Shown: positions 8,675 to 17,541, counted from the first letter of the stretch. The stretch is DNA of 52,747 bases from an uncultured Prevotella sp. (GCA_900544825.1 UQWP01000016.1:1-52747); one strand, 5' to 3'. Notes: a model not told the origin generated them from the sequence alone. Numbers and translations are program-made.

Positions 8675-10204
8675 TTAAGACTTAGGGGACCAGCGATGGA
8701 ATCGCTGGGAAAAATGCAGGATGAAGCTGCTTCCCTTCCCGAGTTCGCTTTCTACGGAAACAGAACCGCCCATTTTCTCCATCAGGCTCTTGACATAGAA
8801 AAGCCCGAGACCATAGCCCTTGACCGTATATTTATTGCCATCCGTCACCCGATAGAACTTGTCGAAAATATAAGGCAATCTATCATGGGCAATGCCGATT
8901 CCATTATCTGATACGGAAACCAACACTTCATCCTCGGCTTTCAGGAAAGCCTTGATTTCTATCTTCACGCTATCTTCAGAATACTTGATGGCATTGTCTA
9001 TGAGATTGCTCACGATGTTTGAGAAATGCATCCGGTCGGCAGGGACCACCAGATTTTCCGGTTCTACGGACAGCGAAATATTCACCTTTTTATCCTTTCT
9101 TTCTCCAGATTTCACTTTCAGCTGATGCTGGGAGATTAATGGTTCTATCACCTCCTTTACAGGAACTTCCACGATATTGAGCAGCATCGATTTCCGTCGT
9201 TCCATACTCATCGACAGAATCTGTTCCACCAATCCGCTGAGCGTCTGCAACTGCTCCTGGGCGATGGTGAGATACTTGCGCGCCTTATCAGGATGCTGGA
9301 GCATTCCGTAGTTCAGCAGGGAATCGGTGGCAGCATAGGCTACGGCTATCGGAGTCTTCAATTCGTGGGTGATATTATTGGTGAAATCGCTCTTCATCTC
9401 ATCAAGCGTCTTCTGCTTGAGCATCGTATGAACCAGGAACCAGAAGACGAAAGCCAGGATGAGCATGATGAAGAGCGAGGTGGCAAGAATACCTGCCATC
9501 TGGCTGAGCACAGTCATCGTAAGCGGCTCTAGGGTGAGGACATATTTCTCCTCATTCGCCTCCCCCTCATTGCAAACCACACATTGGTATTGCTTGGCAT
9601 TGGCGGAAGGCTCATATCCCTTCGTCGTCACTTTCGCCAAAACCTTCTTTCCTGCAAAAAGTTGAATCTGATGCGGGAGCGGATGAGCATTGTCACTCAC
9701 CAACAAACTGTCTGAAAGCATCTTGGCAACCCATGCGCTATCATAGTCATTGATGTCTGGTTTGGCGATTTCATTCAATTTGCCAAACAGTGCTTGTTGC
9801 ACCATAGTTGCCAACTTGCCCGACATCATCATCATCAATTCCTGGTCTTTGTCATCTTCACTACGCTTCTCGTGCTTGGTAAAAGTTGTTTGAACAGACT
9901 GAACTACCTTTCCTCCACGAACCTTTTTAACCTTTACCTTTTGATCAATATCATCGTCTTCATCCATAGAAAAAGCAACAGAACCCGTCAACTGCCTATG
10001 AGGTCCTTTATCATCATTGCGCAATCGTTCGATTCGCTTCCTCATCTCCATGAAGTGAGCGTACTCCATTCCACCCTTGATTTTTGCTTCAACCTCCTTT
10101 TCCTGAGACTGATAAAGCCCCACGAGCCAATAGGTCTGATAAGCGAAGATGCAGACCAGAGCCGTAATGACGAGCGTAACAATGTATTTAAGATGTAACT
10201 TCAT
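8675..10204 (-). CDS. rprX: Sensor histidine kinase (RprX-like)
   Basis: 509 aa. TM1 is about residues 8-30, then a periplasmic domain of about 200 residues rich in charged residues, then TM2 about 238-262. HisKA contains FTNNITHELKTPIA with His280. HATPase_c has the N-box SNLIDNAIKYS, the G1 box SDNGIGI and the G2 box GYGLGLFYVKSL. No HAMP domain separates TM2 from HisKA. It would phosphorylate the regulator encoded just downstream in response to an envelope signal. A methionine run (ELMMMM, near 122-127) in the sensor domain is unusual. The upstream barrel-protein gene is only 40 bp away and is probably in the same operon. Confidence 0.9.
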   Translation of the reverse strand: MKLHLKYIVTLVITALVCIFAYQTYWLVGLYQSQEKEVEAKIKGGMEYAHFMEMRKRIERLRNDDKGPHRQLTGSVAFSMDEDDDIDQKVKVKKVRGGKVVQSVQTTFTKHEKRSEDDKDQELMMMMSGKLATMVQQALFGKLNEIAKPDINDYDSAWVAKMLSDSLLVSDNAHPLPHQIQLFAGKKVLAKVTTKGYEPSANAKQYQCVVCNEGEANEEKYVLTLEPLTMTVLSQMAGILATSLFIMLILAFVFWFLVHTMLKQKTLDEMKSDFTNNITHELKTPIAVAYAATDSLLNYGMLQHPDKARKYLTIAQEQLQTLSGLVEQILSMSMERRKSMLLNIVEVPVKEVIEPLISQHQLKVKSGERKDKKVNISLSVEPENLVVPADRMHFSNIVSNLIDNAIKYSEDSVKIEIKAFLKAEDEVLVSVSDNGIGIAHDRLPYIFDKFYRVTDGNKYTVKGYGLGLFYVKSLMEKMGGSVSVESELGKGSSFILHFSQRFHRWSPKS

Positions 10205-10244
10205 TCTTCCCTTTATTAAAGATTTTTCCAGATGAATTCAATAC

Positions 10245-10970
10245 TCATTTTCTGAAAATCGGATAAAACTCCGTGGTATTCTTCCATCCCCATTTACCAT
10301 TCTTTTGTGGCGCAAACTCTCGTCCCATCTTGGCTCCTACCCCCCAATGTTGATTGAACATCACTTCCATGAAGCCACCATAGCTGCTCTTGGGATTGAA
10401 AGGAGACATGATGACGCTTCTAGGATCAGAAGTTTTCGTTGGAACATATTGTCCATAGAATCCAACAGTGAGCCAGTCGTTTACCTGATAAGCCATTCTT
10501 CCACCAAAAGAAGCTTTGGTGAGATTGCCGAATCCATATACTCCCGTGTTTATCTTTTCTATCCCGACATAAGGAGAAAAAACAAAACGCCCGAAATTTT
10601 GTTGATAAACGACCCCTGCAGTCTGCTTGTTCATCAGTCCTGGGACTTCAATACCCGAAGAATATACCACCATCGTACCCAAATTCGGAGAAGGAAGAGA
10701 AAAATGAGGTATTGCATTCGGCGCAATCTCCAAAGGTTTTCCTTCTTCCGACATCCAAGGTGCATTCGATTCAGAGTAATAAGATTTGCTTTGAAGTACA
10801 GGAAATCCACCAAGCGAAGGACGAGAATATTCCAACGACATACCTTCCTTAGGCAAAGATGCTTTCGGAATGGAATCCAAGGAAACACTCTTCACTTCCT
10901 GTGCTTGCATTACCAAAGGACAAAAGCAAGCCACAACTGCCATTATGAATAATCTTCGTTTCTCTTTCAT
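10245..10970 (-). CDS. Outer-membrane beta-barrel protein of unknown function
   Basis: 241 aa with a signal peptide (FIMAVVACFCPLVMQAQ). The mature protein is rich in alternating aromatic/glycine strands (VYQQNFGRFVFSPYVG, ASFGGRMAYQVNDWLTVGFYGQYVP, YGGFMEVMFNQHWGVGAKMGREF) and ends in an aromatic-containing strand, the pattern of a small outer-membrane barrel. It precedes the two-component genes by 40 bp and probably heads that operon, so it may be a target or an auxiliary of the sensor. A promoter -7 box (TACTTTTG, 10976-10983 minus) sits directly before the start codon, leaving almost no leader. Either the mRNA is nearly leaderless or Met10 (10943) is used. No specific family recognised. 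Confidence 0.75.
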   Translation of the reverse strand: MKEKRRLFIMAVVACFCPLVMQAQEVKSVSLDSIPKASLPKEGMSLEYSRPSLGGFPVLQSKSYYSESNAPWMSEEGKPLEIAPNAIPHFSLPSPNLGTMVVYSSGIEVPGLMNKQTAGVVYQQNFGRFVFSPYVGIEKINTGVYGFGNLTKASFGGRMAYQVNDWLTVGFYGQYVPTKTSDPRSVIMSPFNPKSSYGGFMEVMFNQHWGVGAKMGREFAPQKNGKWGWKNTTEFYPIFRK

Positions 10971-11078
10971 GCTTGCAAAAGTAATAAAAAAGAAGATATA
11001 TTGATTCTTTAAGGAGAAATATTTTCATTTTGATAAGACTAAATAACACTTCTGATAAGACTTGATAATCAAAATTCC

Positions 11079-11109
11079 TTGCTGACACGAGATTTTTGCA
11101 GTACTTTTG
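11079..11109 (+). promoter_or_regulatory. Promoter for the TonB-type receptor gene
   Basis: TTG (11079-11081), 20 bases, then TACTTTTG (11102-11109). The start codon is 73 bp downstream. Confidence 0.6.
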
Positions 11110-11181
11110 CAACCGAAATCGGAAGAGGATCTTCCGAAAGAACGATAAAAAGATAGAACGATAAAAAAAGATAAGAAGATT

Positions 11182-13230
11182 ATGAAAAGATTGGTTATAT
11201 TAAACGCTTGCCTGGCCATCAGTCTTGCCGGCTGGGCACAAGATAACATAAATGACTCCCTGAGAATGGACAGCATCATCCATTCCCTCCCCGATGTGAT
11301 GGTAAAAGGCAACCGACCTATCGTAAAGGTGAAAGAAGCGGCATTGACCTATGACCTGCCTCAACTCATCAAAAACCATCCGGTGGATAATGCCTATGAA
11401 GCCATCAAGCAACTGCCTGGTGTGAGCGAACAAGATGACGCCTTGACCCTCAACGCCCAATCCGTAACCGTGATGATAGACGGCAAAACTTCCACCATGA
11501 CCATCGAACAGCTCTATTCGCTTCTGAAAACGATTCCTACCAGCCGTATCGCCAACGCCGAAGTCATCTATTCTGCCCCAGCCCGCTATCAGGTAAAGGG
11601 ACAGGTCATCAACCTCCTGCTGAAGCACAACACAGGCTTTCACTCCCTGCAAGGCGAGTTCTTCGGGGGCTACACCCACCAGAACCGCAACAGTTACACA
11701 GAGCGCGCCTCACTGCTCTTCACCAACAAGAAATGGGAAATAGACTTGCTCTATTCCTTCGGTCATGGCAAGAGATATTATTATTATGAAAATGAGTTTG
11801 CCCACACCTTGACTGACGGCACTTCCTATGCCTTCTCTACACATAGCGACAACAACAAACGCCATCTCAATCATAACATCCGACTGGGAATCAACTATCA
11901 TCTGGCGAAGAATCATCAGCTCAGCTTTGCCTACACCTCACAACTCAATAACACGAGAGGAACTTCAGAGGATGATGGCGATTTCACATCCCTTCTCAGA
12001 ATCCATGCCAAGAGTCAGTTTCACAATTTCCGTCTGGATTACTCCACACCATTCGGCTTCTCGGCAGGAGCAGAATACACCTATTATAATTCACCGGATG
12101 AACAATGGCTGAAAAGCAGTCTCTACGATGAGATTTACGACATCACAAGCCAGCAGCGAATCGACAAATGGCACGCTTACCTCAAGCAGGAGCACGACTT
12201 AGGAAAAGACTGGGGTTTGAACTACGGCATCAATTACACCACATCAAGAGACAAGAGTTCGCAGGAGAACAACAACAAGTCTTCTGGTGACAACACCATT
12301 CAAAACGAAGACCAAATGAGTTTCTACATCGGAGCCAGCAAGTCATTCGGACAAAAACTCACGATGGAAGCATCGCTCATGGAAGAATATTACCACACCC
12401 CAATCTGGAATGAGTGGAATCTCTTCCCTACACTCTCCATCACCTATCTACCAAAGGCAGGACACGTCATCCAATTCGACTTGGATTGCGACAGAGACTA
12501 CCCTACTTATTGGTCGGTGAAGAACTTCACCACCTATAATGCGGGCGGTTATGGAAAGATTGTAGGAAACCCGACGTTGAAGCCTTCACGAGAGCTCAGC
12601 CTCTCGCTTACCTACATTCTGCACAGCAGATACGTGGCAAGTCTCTTCTTCAACAACTCGAAAGATGAATTTCGTCAGCTTCCTTACCAGAGCGACACGA
12701 AGAAGGAAATGGAATACAAGCATGTCAACTTCGACCATGTAAACCAGGTAGGTTTGATGCTTACAGCCCCAATCAACATAGGTAACTGGTGGCAGAATCG
12801 CCTTACTTTCACTGGCGTTTATCAGAACGACAAGAATTCCCACTTCTATGATCTCCCATTCGACCGCAGCAAATGGTTCTGTCAAGCCCAGTGGAACGGC
12901 ACTTTTCTCTGTGGCAAGCATGTGCTTCTCAACCTTAATGCTTCCGTCCATACCGACGCCATCCAGGGAATCATCGACATCCCAGCCTCGGGCTATCTCA
13001 ACGCAGCCCTCACCTGGAAGCCTCTCAAGGACGACAAGCTCCAGCTGAAAGCCTACTGCAACGACATCTTCGAGACTGGCGACAACCATCTGCACGACAC
13101 CTACCGAGGTCAGCACGTCATCAACAAAATGTACTTTGGCAGAATCATCGGTCTCTCCCTCACCTATCGTTTCGGCGGCTACAAGGCCAAGCAGCATGAA
13201 GAAGTAGATACTTCCAGATTCGGGAAATAA
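11182..13230 (+). CDS. Outer-membrane beta-barrel/TonB-dependent receptor-like protein
   Basis: 682 aa. A signal peptide (1-19, ending GWAQ) is followed by a plug-like region (about 30-150: LPDVMVKGNRPIVKVKE, AYEAIKQLPGVSEQDD, VMIDGKTSTMTIEQLYSLLKTIPTSRIANAEVIYSAPARYQVKG) and a long barrel of the OMP_b-brl_3 type (pfam14905), which ends ISLTYRFGG-like and is then extended by about 15 residues. Members of this family usually carry an N-terminal carboxypeptidase-regulatory-like domain, which is absent here. The ligand is unknown. The gene is transcribed alone, divergently from the barrel/two-component operon; the shared 210-bp intergenic region suggests, but does not show, control by the RprXY-like pair. 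Confidence 0.82.
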   Translation: MKRLVILNACLAISLAGWAQDNINDSLRMDSIIHSLPDVMVKGNRPIVKVKEAALTYDLPQLIKNHPVDNAYEAIKQLPGVSEQDDALTLNAQSVTVMIDGKTSTMTIEQLYSLLKTIPTSRIANAEVIYSAPARYQVKGQVINLLLKHNTGFHSLQGEFFGGYTHQNRNSYTERASLLFTNKKWEIDLLYSFGHGKRYYYYENEFAHTLTDGTSYAFSTHSDNNKRHLNHNIRLGINYHLAKNHQLSFAYTSQLNNTRGTSEDDGDFTSLLRIHAKSQFHNFRLDYSTPFGFSAGAEYTYYNSPDEQWLKSSLYDEIYDITSQQRIDKWHAYLKQEHDLGKDWGLNYGINYTTSRDKSSQENNNKSSGDNTIQNEDQMSFYIGASKSFGQKLTMEASLMEEYYHTPIWNEWNLFPTLSITYLPKAGHVIQFDLDCDRDYPTYWSVKNFTTYNAGGYGKIVGNPTLKPSRELSLSLTYILHSRYVASLFFNNSKDEFRQLPYQSDTKKEMEYKHVNFDHVNQVGLMLTAPINIGNWWQNRLTFTGVYQNDKNSHFYDLPFDRSKWFCQAQWNGTFLCGKHVLLNLNASVHTDAIQGIIDIPASGYLNAALTWKPLKDDKLQLKAYCNDIFETGDNHLHDTYRGQHVINKMYFGRIIGLSLTYRFGGYKAKQHEEVDTSRFGK

Positions 13231-13267
13231 AACGAGAGCATCCTGCTTAAGAAAAGCCTCCCATTTT

Positions 13268-13302
13268 GGCAGCAAAGTTTAAAATATTTATACTTTGCTG
13301 CC
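13268..13302. repeat. 11-bp inverted repeat between receptor and hsp20 genes
   Basis: GGCAGCAAAGT (13268-13278), a 13-nt AT-only loop, then ACTTTGCTGCC (13292-13302). It may be the receptor-gene terminator, though no T-run follows, or an operator upstream of hsp20. Confidence 0.5.
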
Positions 13303-13519
13303 AATATTGTCATCAATCCGACGCTGGCACACAAGTTGCTCAGCATAATAGTGAAAGCTGAAGTCAAAAGATGAAGGAGTTCGAAAGAACAACGGAGTTT
13401 CGAGGCGGAGGCAATCAAAAAAGTAACAGATAAAGAACATTAATAAATAACAAGCAGAAATCCCGACGGGGCCGCAAGGAACCGAGAGGATGAGTAAAAT
13501 AAAATTGGAGGTTTTAATT

Positions 13520-13957
13520 ATGTTGTTAGCACGTAGAAATAATAATTCAGATTGGTTGAGTAACTTCTTTGATGATGCATTCTTCAACACAGAGTTGATG
13601 CCACGCATGAATGCTACCGCTCCTGCCATTAACGTAAAGGAGACAGAGAAGGCTTACCAGATGGAGATTGCAGCCCCTGGACTGAAGAAGGAATGGGTTC
13701 GCATCAACATCGATAACGATGGCAACCTGAATGTGGCTATCGAGAACAAGATGGAACACAAGGATGAAGATAAGCACGAGCACTATCTGCGCCGCGAGTT
13801 CTCTTACAGCAACTATCAGCAGAGCTACACACTCCCTGAGGACGCTGACCGTGAGAAGATTTCAGCAAAGGTAGCTGATGGTGTTCTTGAGGTTGAGATT
13901 CCAAAGCTTGCCCCTAAGGAGGAGGCTAAGGCAACCAAGAATATCGAAGTCAAATAA
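13520..13957 (+). CDS. Small heat-shock protein, Hsp20/alpha-crystallin family
   Basis: 145 aa. The start is set at 13520 because a strong ribosome binding site, GGAGG (13507-13511), lies 8 bases before it and inside the longer possible reading frame. The N-terminal arm (LLARRNNNSDWLSNFFDDAFF) is followed by an alpha-crystallin domain from about residue 35 (NVKETEKAYQMEIAAPGLKKEWVRINID) with the conserved REFSYSNYQQSYTLPEDAD and ADGVLEVEIPKL. It is an ATP-independent holdase that binds unfolding cytosolic proteins. It is monocistronic, with an intrinsic terminator 20 bp after the stop. Confidence 0.95.
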   Translation: MLLARRNNNSDWLSNFFDDAFFNTELMPRMNATAPAINVKETEKAYQMEIAAPGLKKEWVRINIDNDGNLNVAIENKMEHKDEDKHEHYLRREFSYSNYQQSYTLPEDADREKISAKVADGVLEVEIPKLAPKEEAKATKNIEVK

Positions 13958-13977
13958 TCATCTCCCATAAATGATTG

Positions 13978-14015
13978 AGGCAGATTCCAAGGCAATTTGG
14001 AACCTGCCTTTTTTT
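13978..14015 (+). terminator. Intrinsic terminator of hsp20
   Basis: AGGCAGATTCCAA pairs with TTTGGAACCTGCCT across a short loop, and a run of T follows (14009-14015). Confidence 0.85.
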
Positions 14016-14100
14016 GTGCCCTTACCTGAACCATCGCATTTTTCATCTACCTTATTATCATGATTTTCATCCATCCATCGGGATATTTCTTCCATAAATC

Positions 14101-14131
14101 TTGCGGGGGGCATAATTAATATGTAATTTTG
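14101..14131 (+). promoter_or_regulatory. Promoter of the broken copper ATPase gene
   Basis: TTG (14101-14103), 20 bases, then TAATTTTG (14124-14131). It appears intact although the gene downstream is broken. Confidence 0.55.
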
Positions 14132-14195
14132 CAGGCAGAAAAGCAGATATCAAAGCTTCTGCGTATAGATTTCAGAACATTTATATAAGAAACAG

Positions 14196-15616
14196 ATGAA
14201 GAAAACAATTCCAGTAATAGGCATGGCTTGCAGCGTATGCTCTGCCAATGTAGAGAAGAAGCTGCAATCGCTAGAAGGCATCAACTCCGCCTCGGTTTCC
14301 CTGGCGAGCCGAACTGCCCTGGTAGATTATAACCCCGACATCATCTCTCTGGAAGATATGAAACGGGAAATCAGCAACGCCGGCTACGACCTCGTTATCG
14401 AAAGCGACAGAAGCGTAGAGGAAATCAACCGCCGTGAGTTCACCCTCCTACGCCGCCGAACCCTCGCATCCTGGCTCTTCGCCATCCTGACCATGAGTTT
14501 CTCCATGGGATGGATTTCCCATACCAGTTCCTTCGCCAACCAGATCTGTCTGCTTCTGCCACTCGCCAACCTGCTCTACTGCGGCAAGCAGTTTTATGTT
14601 TCCGCCTGGAAGCAGCTCCTTCATCATACGGCAAACATGGATTCGCTCGTGGCACTCAGCACCCTCATCGCCTTCATTTTCAGCACCTTCAACACCTTTT
14701 TCGGAGAAATGGTATGGAGAGCGAGAGGCATAGAATAGCATACTTATTTCGATGCTTCCGTGATGATTATCACCTTCGTGCTGACCGGCAGATGCCTGGA
14801 AGAAAAGGCGAAGGACAGTACGGCGAGCAGCATCCGACAACTGATGGGAATGCAGCCGAAGACCGCCCGACTGGTAACTTACGAGAAGATAGAAGGCACC
14901 AACGACTACAAGATGGAGGAAGTTCCGATTTCTACCATTCAGATAGGCGACATGATAGAAGTAAGAGCCGGCGAGAAGATTCCGGTGGATGGCGTGGTTA
15001 CCCAGGCAGAGAGTTTCATGACTCCCGATGCAGCCTATGTAGATGAAGCGATGATTAGCGGCGAACCGACTCCGGCGATGAAAAAGGCAGGCGATAACGT
15101 GCTGGCTGGCACCATTCCGAGTCAGGGAAAGCTCCGCATGAGAGCCAAGCAAATTGGCGAGATTACTGGGCTGAGAAAGCCGGCATCAAGCATTACCAGA
15201 GCAAGGTGCTGCCTGGCGACAAGCAGACTTTGGTAAAGAAACTTCAGGACGAAGGCAAGCAGGTAGCAATGGTGGGCGACGGAATCAACGACACCCAGGC
15301 GCTGGCCCTTGCCAACGTGAGTATGGCGATAGGAAAGGGAACGGATGTGGCGATGGATGTGGCGCAGATTACGCTGATGAGCGACGACCTGCTGGCGCTT
15401 CCGGAAGCCGTAAAACTGAGCCAGAAGACGGTTCACATGATTTGGCAGAATCTCTTCTGGGCGTTCATCTACAACATCATCTGCATCCCATTGGCAGCCG
15501 GAGCCCTTCATATCTTCGGCATTGATTTCCAGATAACCCCGATGTGGGCAAGTGCCCTGATGGCCTTCTCAAGTGTGAGCGTAGTGCTTAATTCGCTGAG
15601 GTTGAGAATGGCGTAA
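14196..15616 (+). pseudogene. copA: Copper-translocating P-type ATPase (CopA-like), broken
   Basis: The N-terminal HMA domain has GMACSVCSANVE (Cys12, Cys15), then the first membrane helices (to about codon 180). At 14736-14738 an in-frame TAG interrupts the frame; translation after it continues in the same frame with a typical helix and actuator domain (ASVMIITFVLTGRCLEEKAK; the TGE loop appears as ISGEPTP). Near 15165-15180 the sequence jumps, with a change of frame, to the distal hinge (AEKAGIKHYQSKVLPGDK, VGDGINDTQALALA) and the last helices. Missing are roughly 250 codons that should carry the CPC metal site and the DKTGT phosphorylation motif. An active pump is therefore impossible. Family members are about 740 aa; only about 470 codons remain. 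An assembly fault is an alternative for the deletion. Confidence 0.9.
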
Positions 15617-15623
15617 AATGATA

Positions 15624-15672
15624 GAAAATGGCAGGTTCCTGATGCATTAATTTGGAACCTGCCATTTTCTTA
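15624..15672 (+). terminator. Terminator after the copA remnant
   Basis: A perfect 16-bp stem: GAAAATGGCAGGTTCC (15624-15639) with its complement (15654-15669). It sits between the converging copA remnant and the DUF1016 gene and may serve both. Confidence 0.75.
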
Positions 15673-16726
15673 TTCATCTTGCAATATACTATCCACCAAT
15701 CTTCTTAAATCTTCCTTATTTGGCAAATATAGTTCATACTTGGATACAAATAAATTTGAATCCATTCCATACGTTGCATATTCAACCATCAATTCATCTT
15801 TGGTATGTCCTAAAACAATACCGATGGGCGGATTATCATCAGACGCATTTTCCTCTTTAGCAAAATACCCCATATACATATTCATTTGTCCTATATCTTG
15901 GTGTTTTACGGCATTTTTTTTCAAATCAATTAAAACGAAGCATTTCAATATTCTATGATAAAAAACCAAATCTATGCGATAATGATGATTATTGATAGTC
16001 AATGGATATTGGCGACCAATAAAAGCAAATCCTTTTCCCAATTCCAAGAGAAATGTTTGAAGATTATCTATTAAACGTTGCTCCAAATCTTTCTCACTAT
16101 AGCGTTTGCGTTCTGGGATTCCTAAGAATTCCAACGTATAAGTTTGTTTTACAATATCTTCTGGTTGCTGTACAACAATCCCCTTTTTCGCCAACTCCAT
16201 GATACCGTCTTTATCCTTGCTAGCAGCTAAACGTAAATACAAAGCACTATTTATTTGACGACGCAAAGATCTTACCCCCCAATTTTCAACAATACATTCC
16301 TTATTCATAGAAACTTCTTTCCAGGTCGTCATCAATAGCGAGAAGTTCACAGACATGAGACCAGCTTAATTTTCTAGACACCGTCTGGAAATTTGGATAA
16401 AGCAAATAGAAACGTCTCATATTATAAAGATTTGGACGACTATAACCTTTACCAAGCTTAACCCGCAAAAGCTTAGCCAAAGAAGTCAACAAACCCGTTC
16501 CATACTTAGCTTTAGCATTGCCTTTCTGTTCAAACTCAACAATATATCTTCCAATATTCCAATTCGTCTGGACAATTGTAGTATTAACCGTTTGTACCAA
16601 ATGCACCTTAGCATCACCCACCAAGTGAGCAATACTATCAGCCAACTGTCCTAAATCCTTATCCTCAAAAATAGGAGGAGTTATCTTCTTTATATCATCC
16701 ATAAAACGATTACTTTTTATATTCAT
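15670..16726 (-). pseudogene. YhcG/DUF1016-type PD-(D/E)XK nuclease, frameshifted
   Basis: The N-terminal piece (start at 16726 or 16702) carries the DUF1016 domain (NTTIVQTNWNIGRYIVEFEQ, GKGYSRPNLYNMRRFYLLYP, LSWSHVCELLAIDD) and stops at 16301-16303 right after SFYE. The expected continuation, KECIVENWGVRSLRRQI, is in another frame. Removing one base of the sequence around 16303-16305 restores a single protein of about 350 aa. The C-terminal piece has the nuclease fold (GFAFIGRQYPLTINNHHYRIDLVFYHRILKCFVLIDLKKNAVKH with the D-x(n)-D-x-K pattern). Intact members are thought to be DNA-damage- or defence-related nucleases. A sequencing error or programmed shift is possible; no slippery heptamer is evident. 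Confidence 0.85.
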
Positions 16727-16867
16727 ACTAAACTGTGATGCTGTAATGGAAATACCTATCCTCAACTATTACAGCAGCACTTCATCTTCCGCCTCTTTTA
16801 GCTTTATACATATTTAATATAAATAGATTGGCAGATAAGCTAAGCCGTCCTAGACCACCTTATAATT

Positions 16868-17014
16868 ACACTTTTCCTATGAGTTCAACGGTGCAAATAT
16901 ACACTTTTTCTACGAAATAACCAAATAAAAAACACACTTTTCCTATAAAATCAATAGTTAAAAACTACACTTTTCCTACGAAAATAGGGGTTGAAAACTA
17001 CACTTTTTCGAAAA
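16868..17014. repeat. Tandem array, five units at exact 33-bp pitch
   Basis: The motif ACACTTTTCCTA (or ACACTTTTTC) begins at 16868, 16901, 16934, 16967 and 17000, exactly 33 bp apart. The first 14-15 bp are well conserved (often continuing CGAAA or TGA), while the remaining 18 bp drift. It lies in the non-coding kilobase between the DUF1016 and CPBP genes. Confidence 0.85.
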
Positions 17015-17124
17015 AACTGGATTTTTCCTTAACAAAATATAGATTTTGTCCCCATAAACCACCCTTTTTAGTATAGGCAATTTTCACAGAAGAATGTTTA
17101 GAAATTTCAAAAAAAACGAAAAAC

Positions 17125-17334
17125 CTTAATGACCGAAAATGACCATGACCTTAATGACCGCACCAGGCAAGAATCCGGTCATTAATGCCCGGTCATTATC
17201 GGTCATTAAGCTTTTTCGTGGGCGGCGAAAATGATCTATAGTATAATATTAAATTAATTTAATATTATACTATAGGACTAAATGACCGGAACTGTTTTTT
17301 CTTAATGACCGAAAATGACCGGTCATTAATGACC
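17125..17334. repeat. TGACCG/CGGTCA repeat cluster flanking a palindrome
   Basis: The 20-mer CTTAATGACCGAAAATGACC occurs exactly at 17125-17144 and again at 17301-17320. Additional AATGACC or GGTCATT copies occur at 17153, 17177, 17191, 17201, 17281 and 17321-17334; the last is the perfect palindrome GGTCATTAATGACC. The 40-bp palindrome at 17236-17275 sits between the two 20-mers. No gene is seen here. Confidence 0.85.
17236..17275. repeat. Perfect 40-bp AT-rich palindrome
   Basis: CTATAGTATAATATTAAATT (17236-17255) is followed immediately by its exact reverse complement (17256-17275) with no spacer. It could extrude as a cruciform or fold as a hairpin in RNA. Confidence 0.95.
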
Positions 17335-17407
17335 AGATGGCAATGATTCACTACCATCCCGTTTTCACGACACACGGGAAAAATGAAATCAAGTGGCAGG
17401 AAAACCA

Positions 17408-17438
17408 TTGCATCCTCGGATGATTTTTTGTATCTTTG
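17408..17438 (+). promoter_or_regulatory. Promoter reading into the repeat region
   Basis: TTG (17408-17410), 20 bases, then TATCTTTG (17431-17438). It is 304 bp from the next gene, which has its own promoter, so it may make a non-coding transcript across the 23-bp array. Confidence 0.5.
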
Positions 17439-17478
17439 CACCGGCAATCGAAAGAACAGTCTTCTTGTGCCAAAAGTC

Positions 17479-17541
17479 GGTCATCTATGAAGACCGAGGC
17501 TGGTCTTAATAGATGGCAGGCGCCGGTCATCAATGAAGACC
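17479..17541. repeat. Three units at 23-bp pitch, alternating orientation
   Basis: GGTCATCTATGAAGACC (17479), GGTCTTAATAGATGGC (17502, resembling the reverse complement of the first) and GGTCATCAATGAAGACC (17525) start exactly 23 bp apart. Confidence 0.7.

Noticed and set aside
16301..16310. Programmed frameshift in the DUF1016 gene
   Set aside because: No slippery heptamer or downstream stimulatory hairpin was seen, and a single-base indel explains it more simply.
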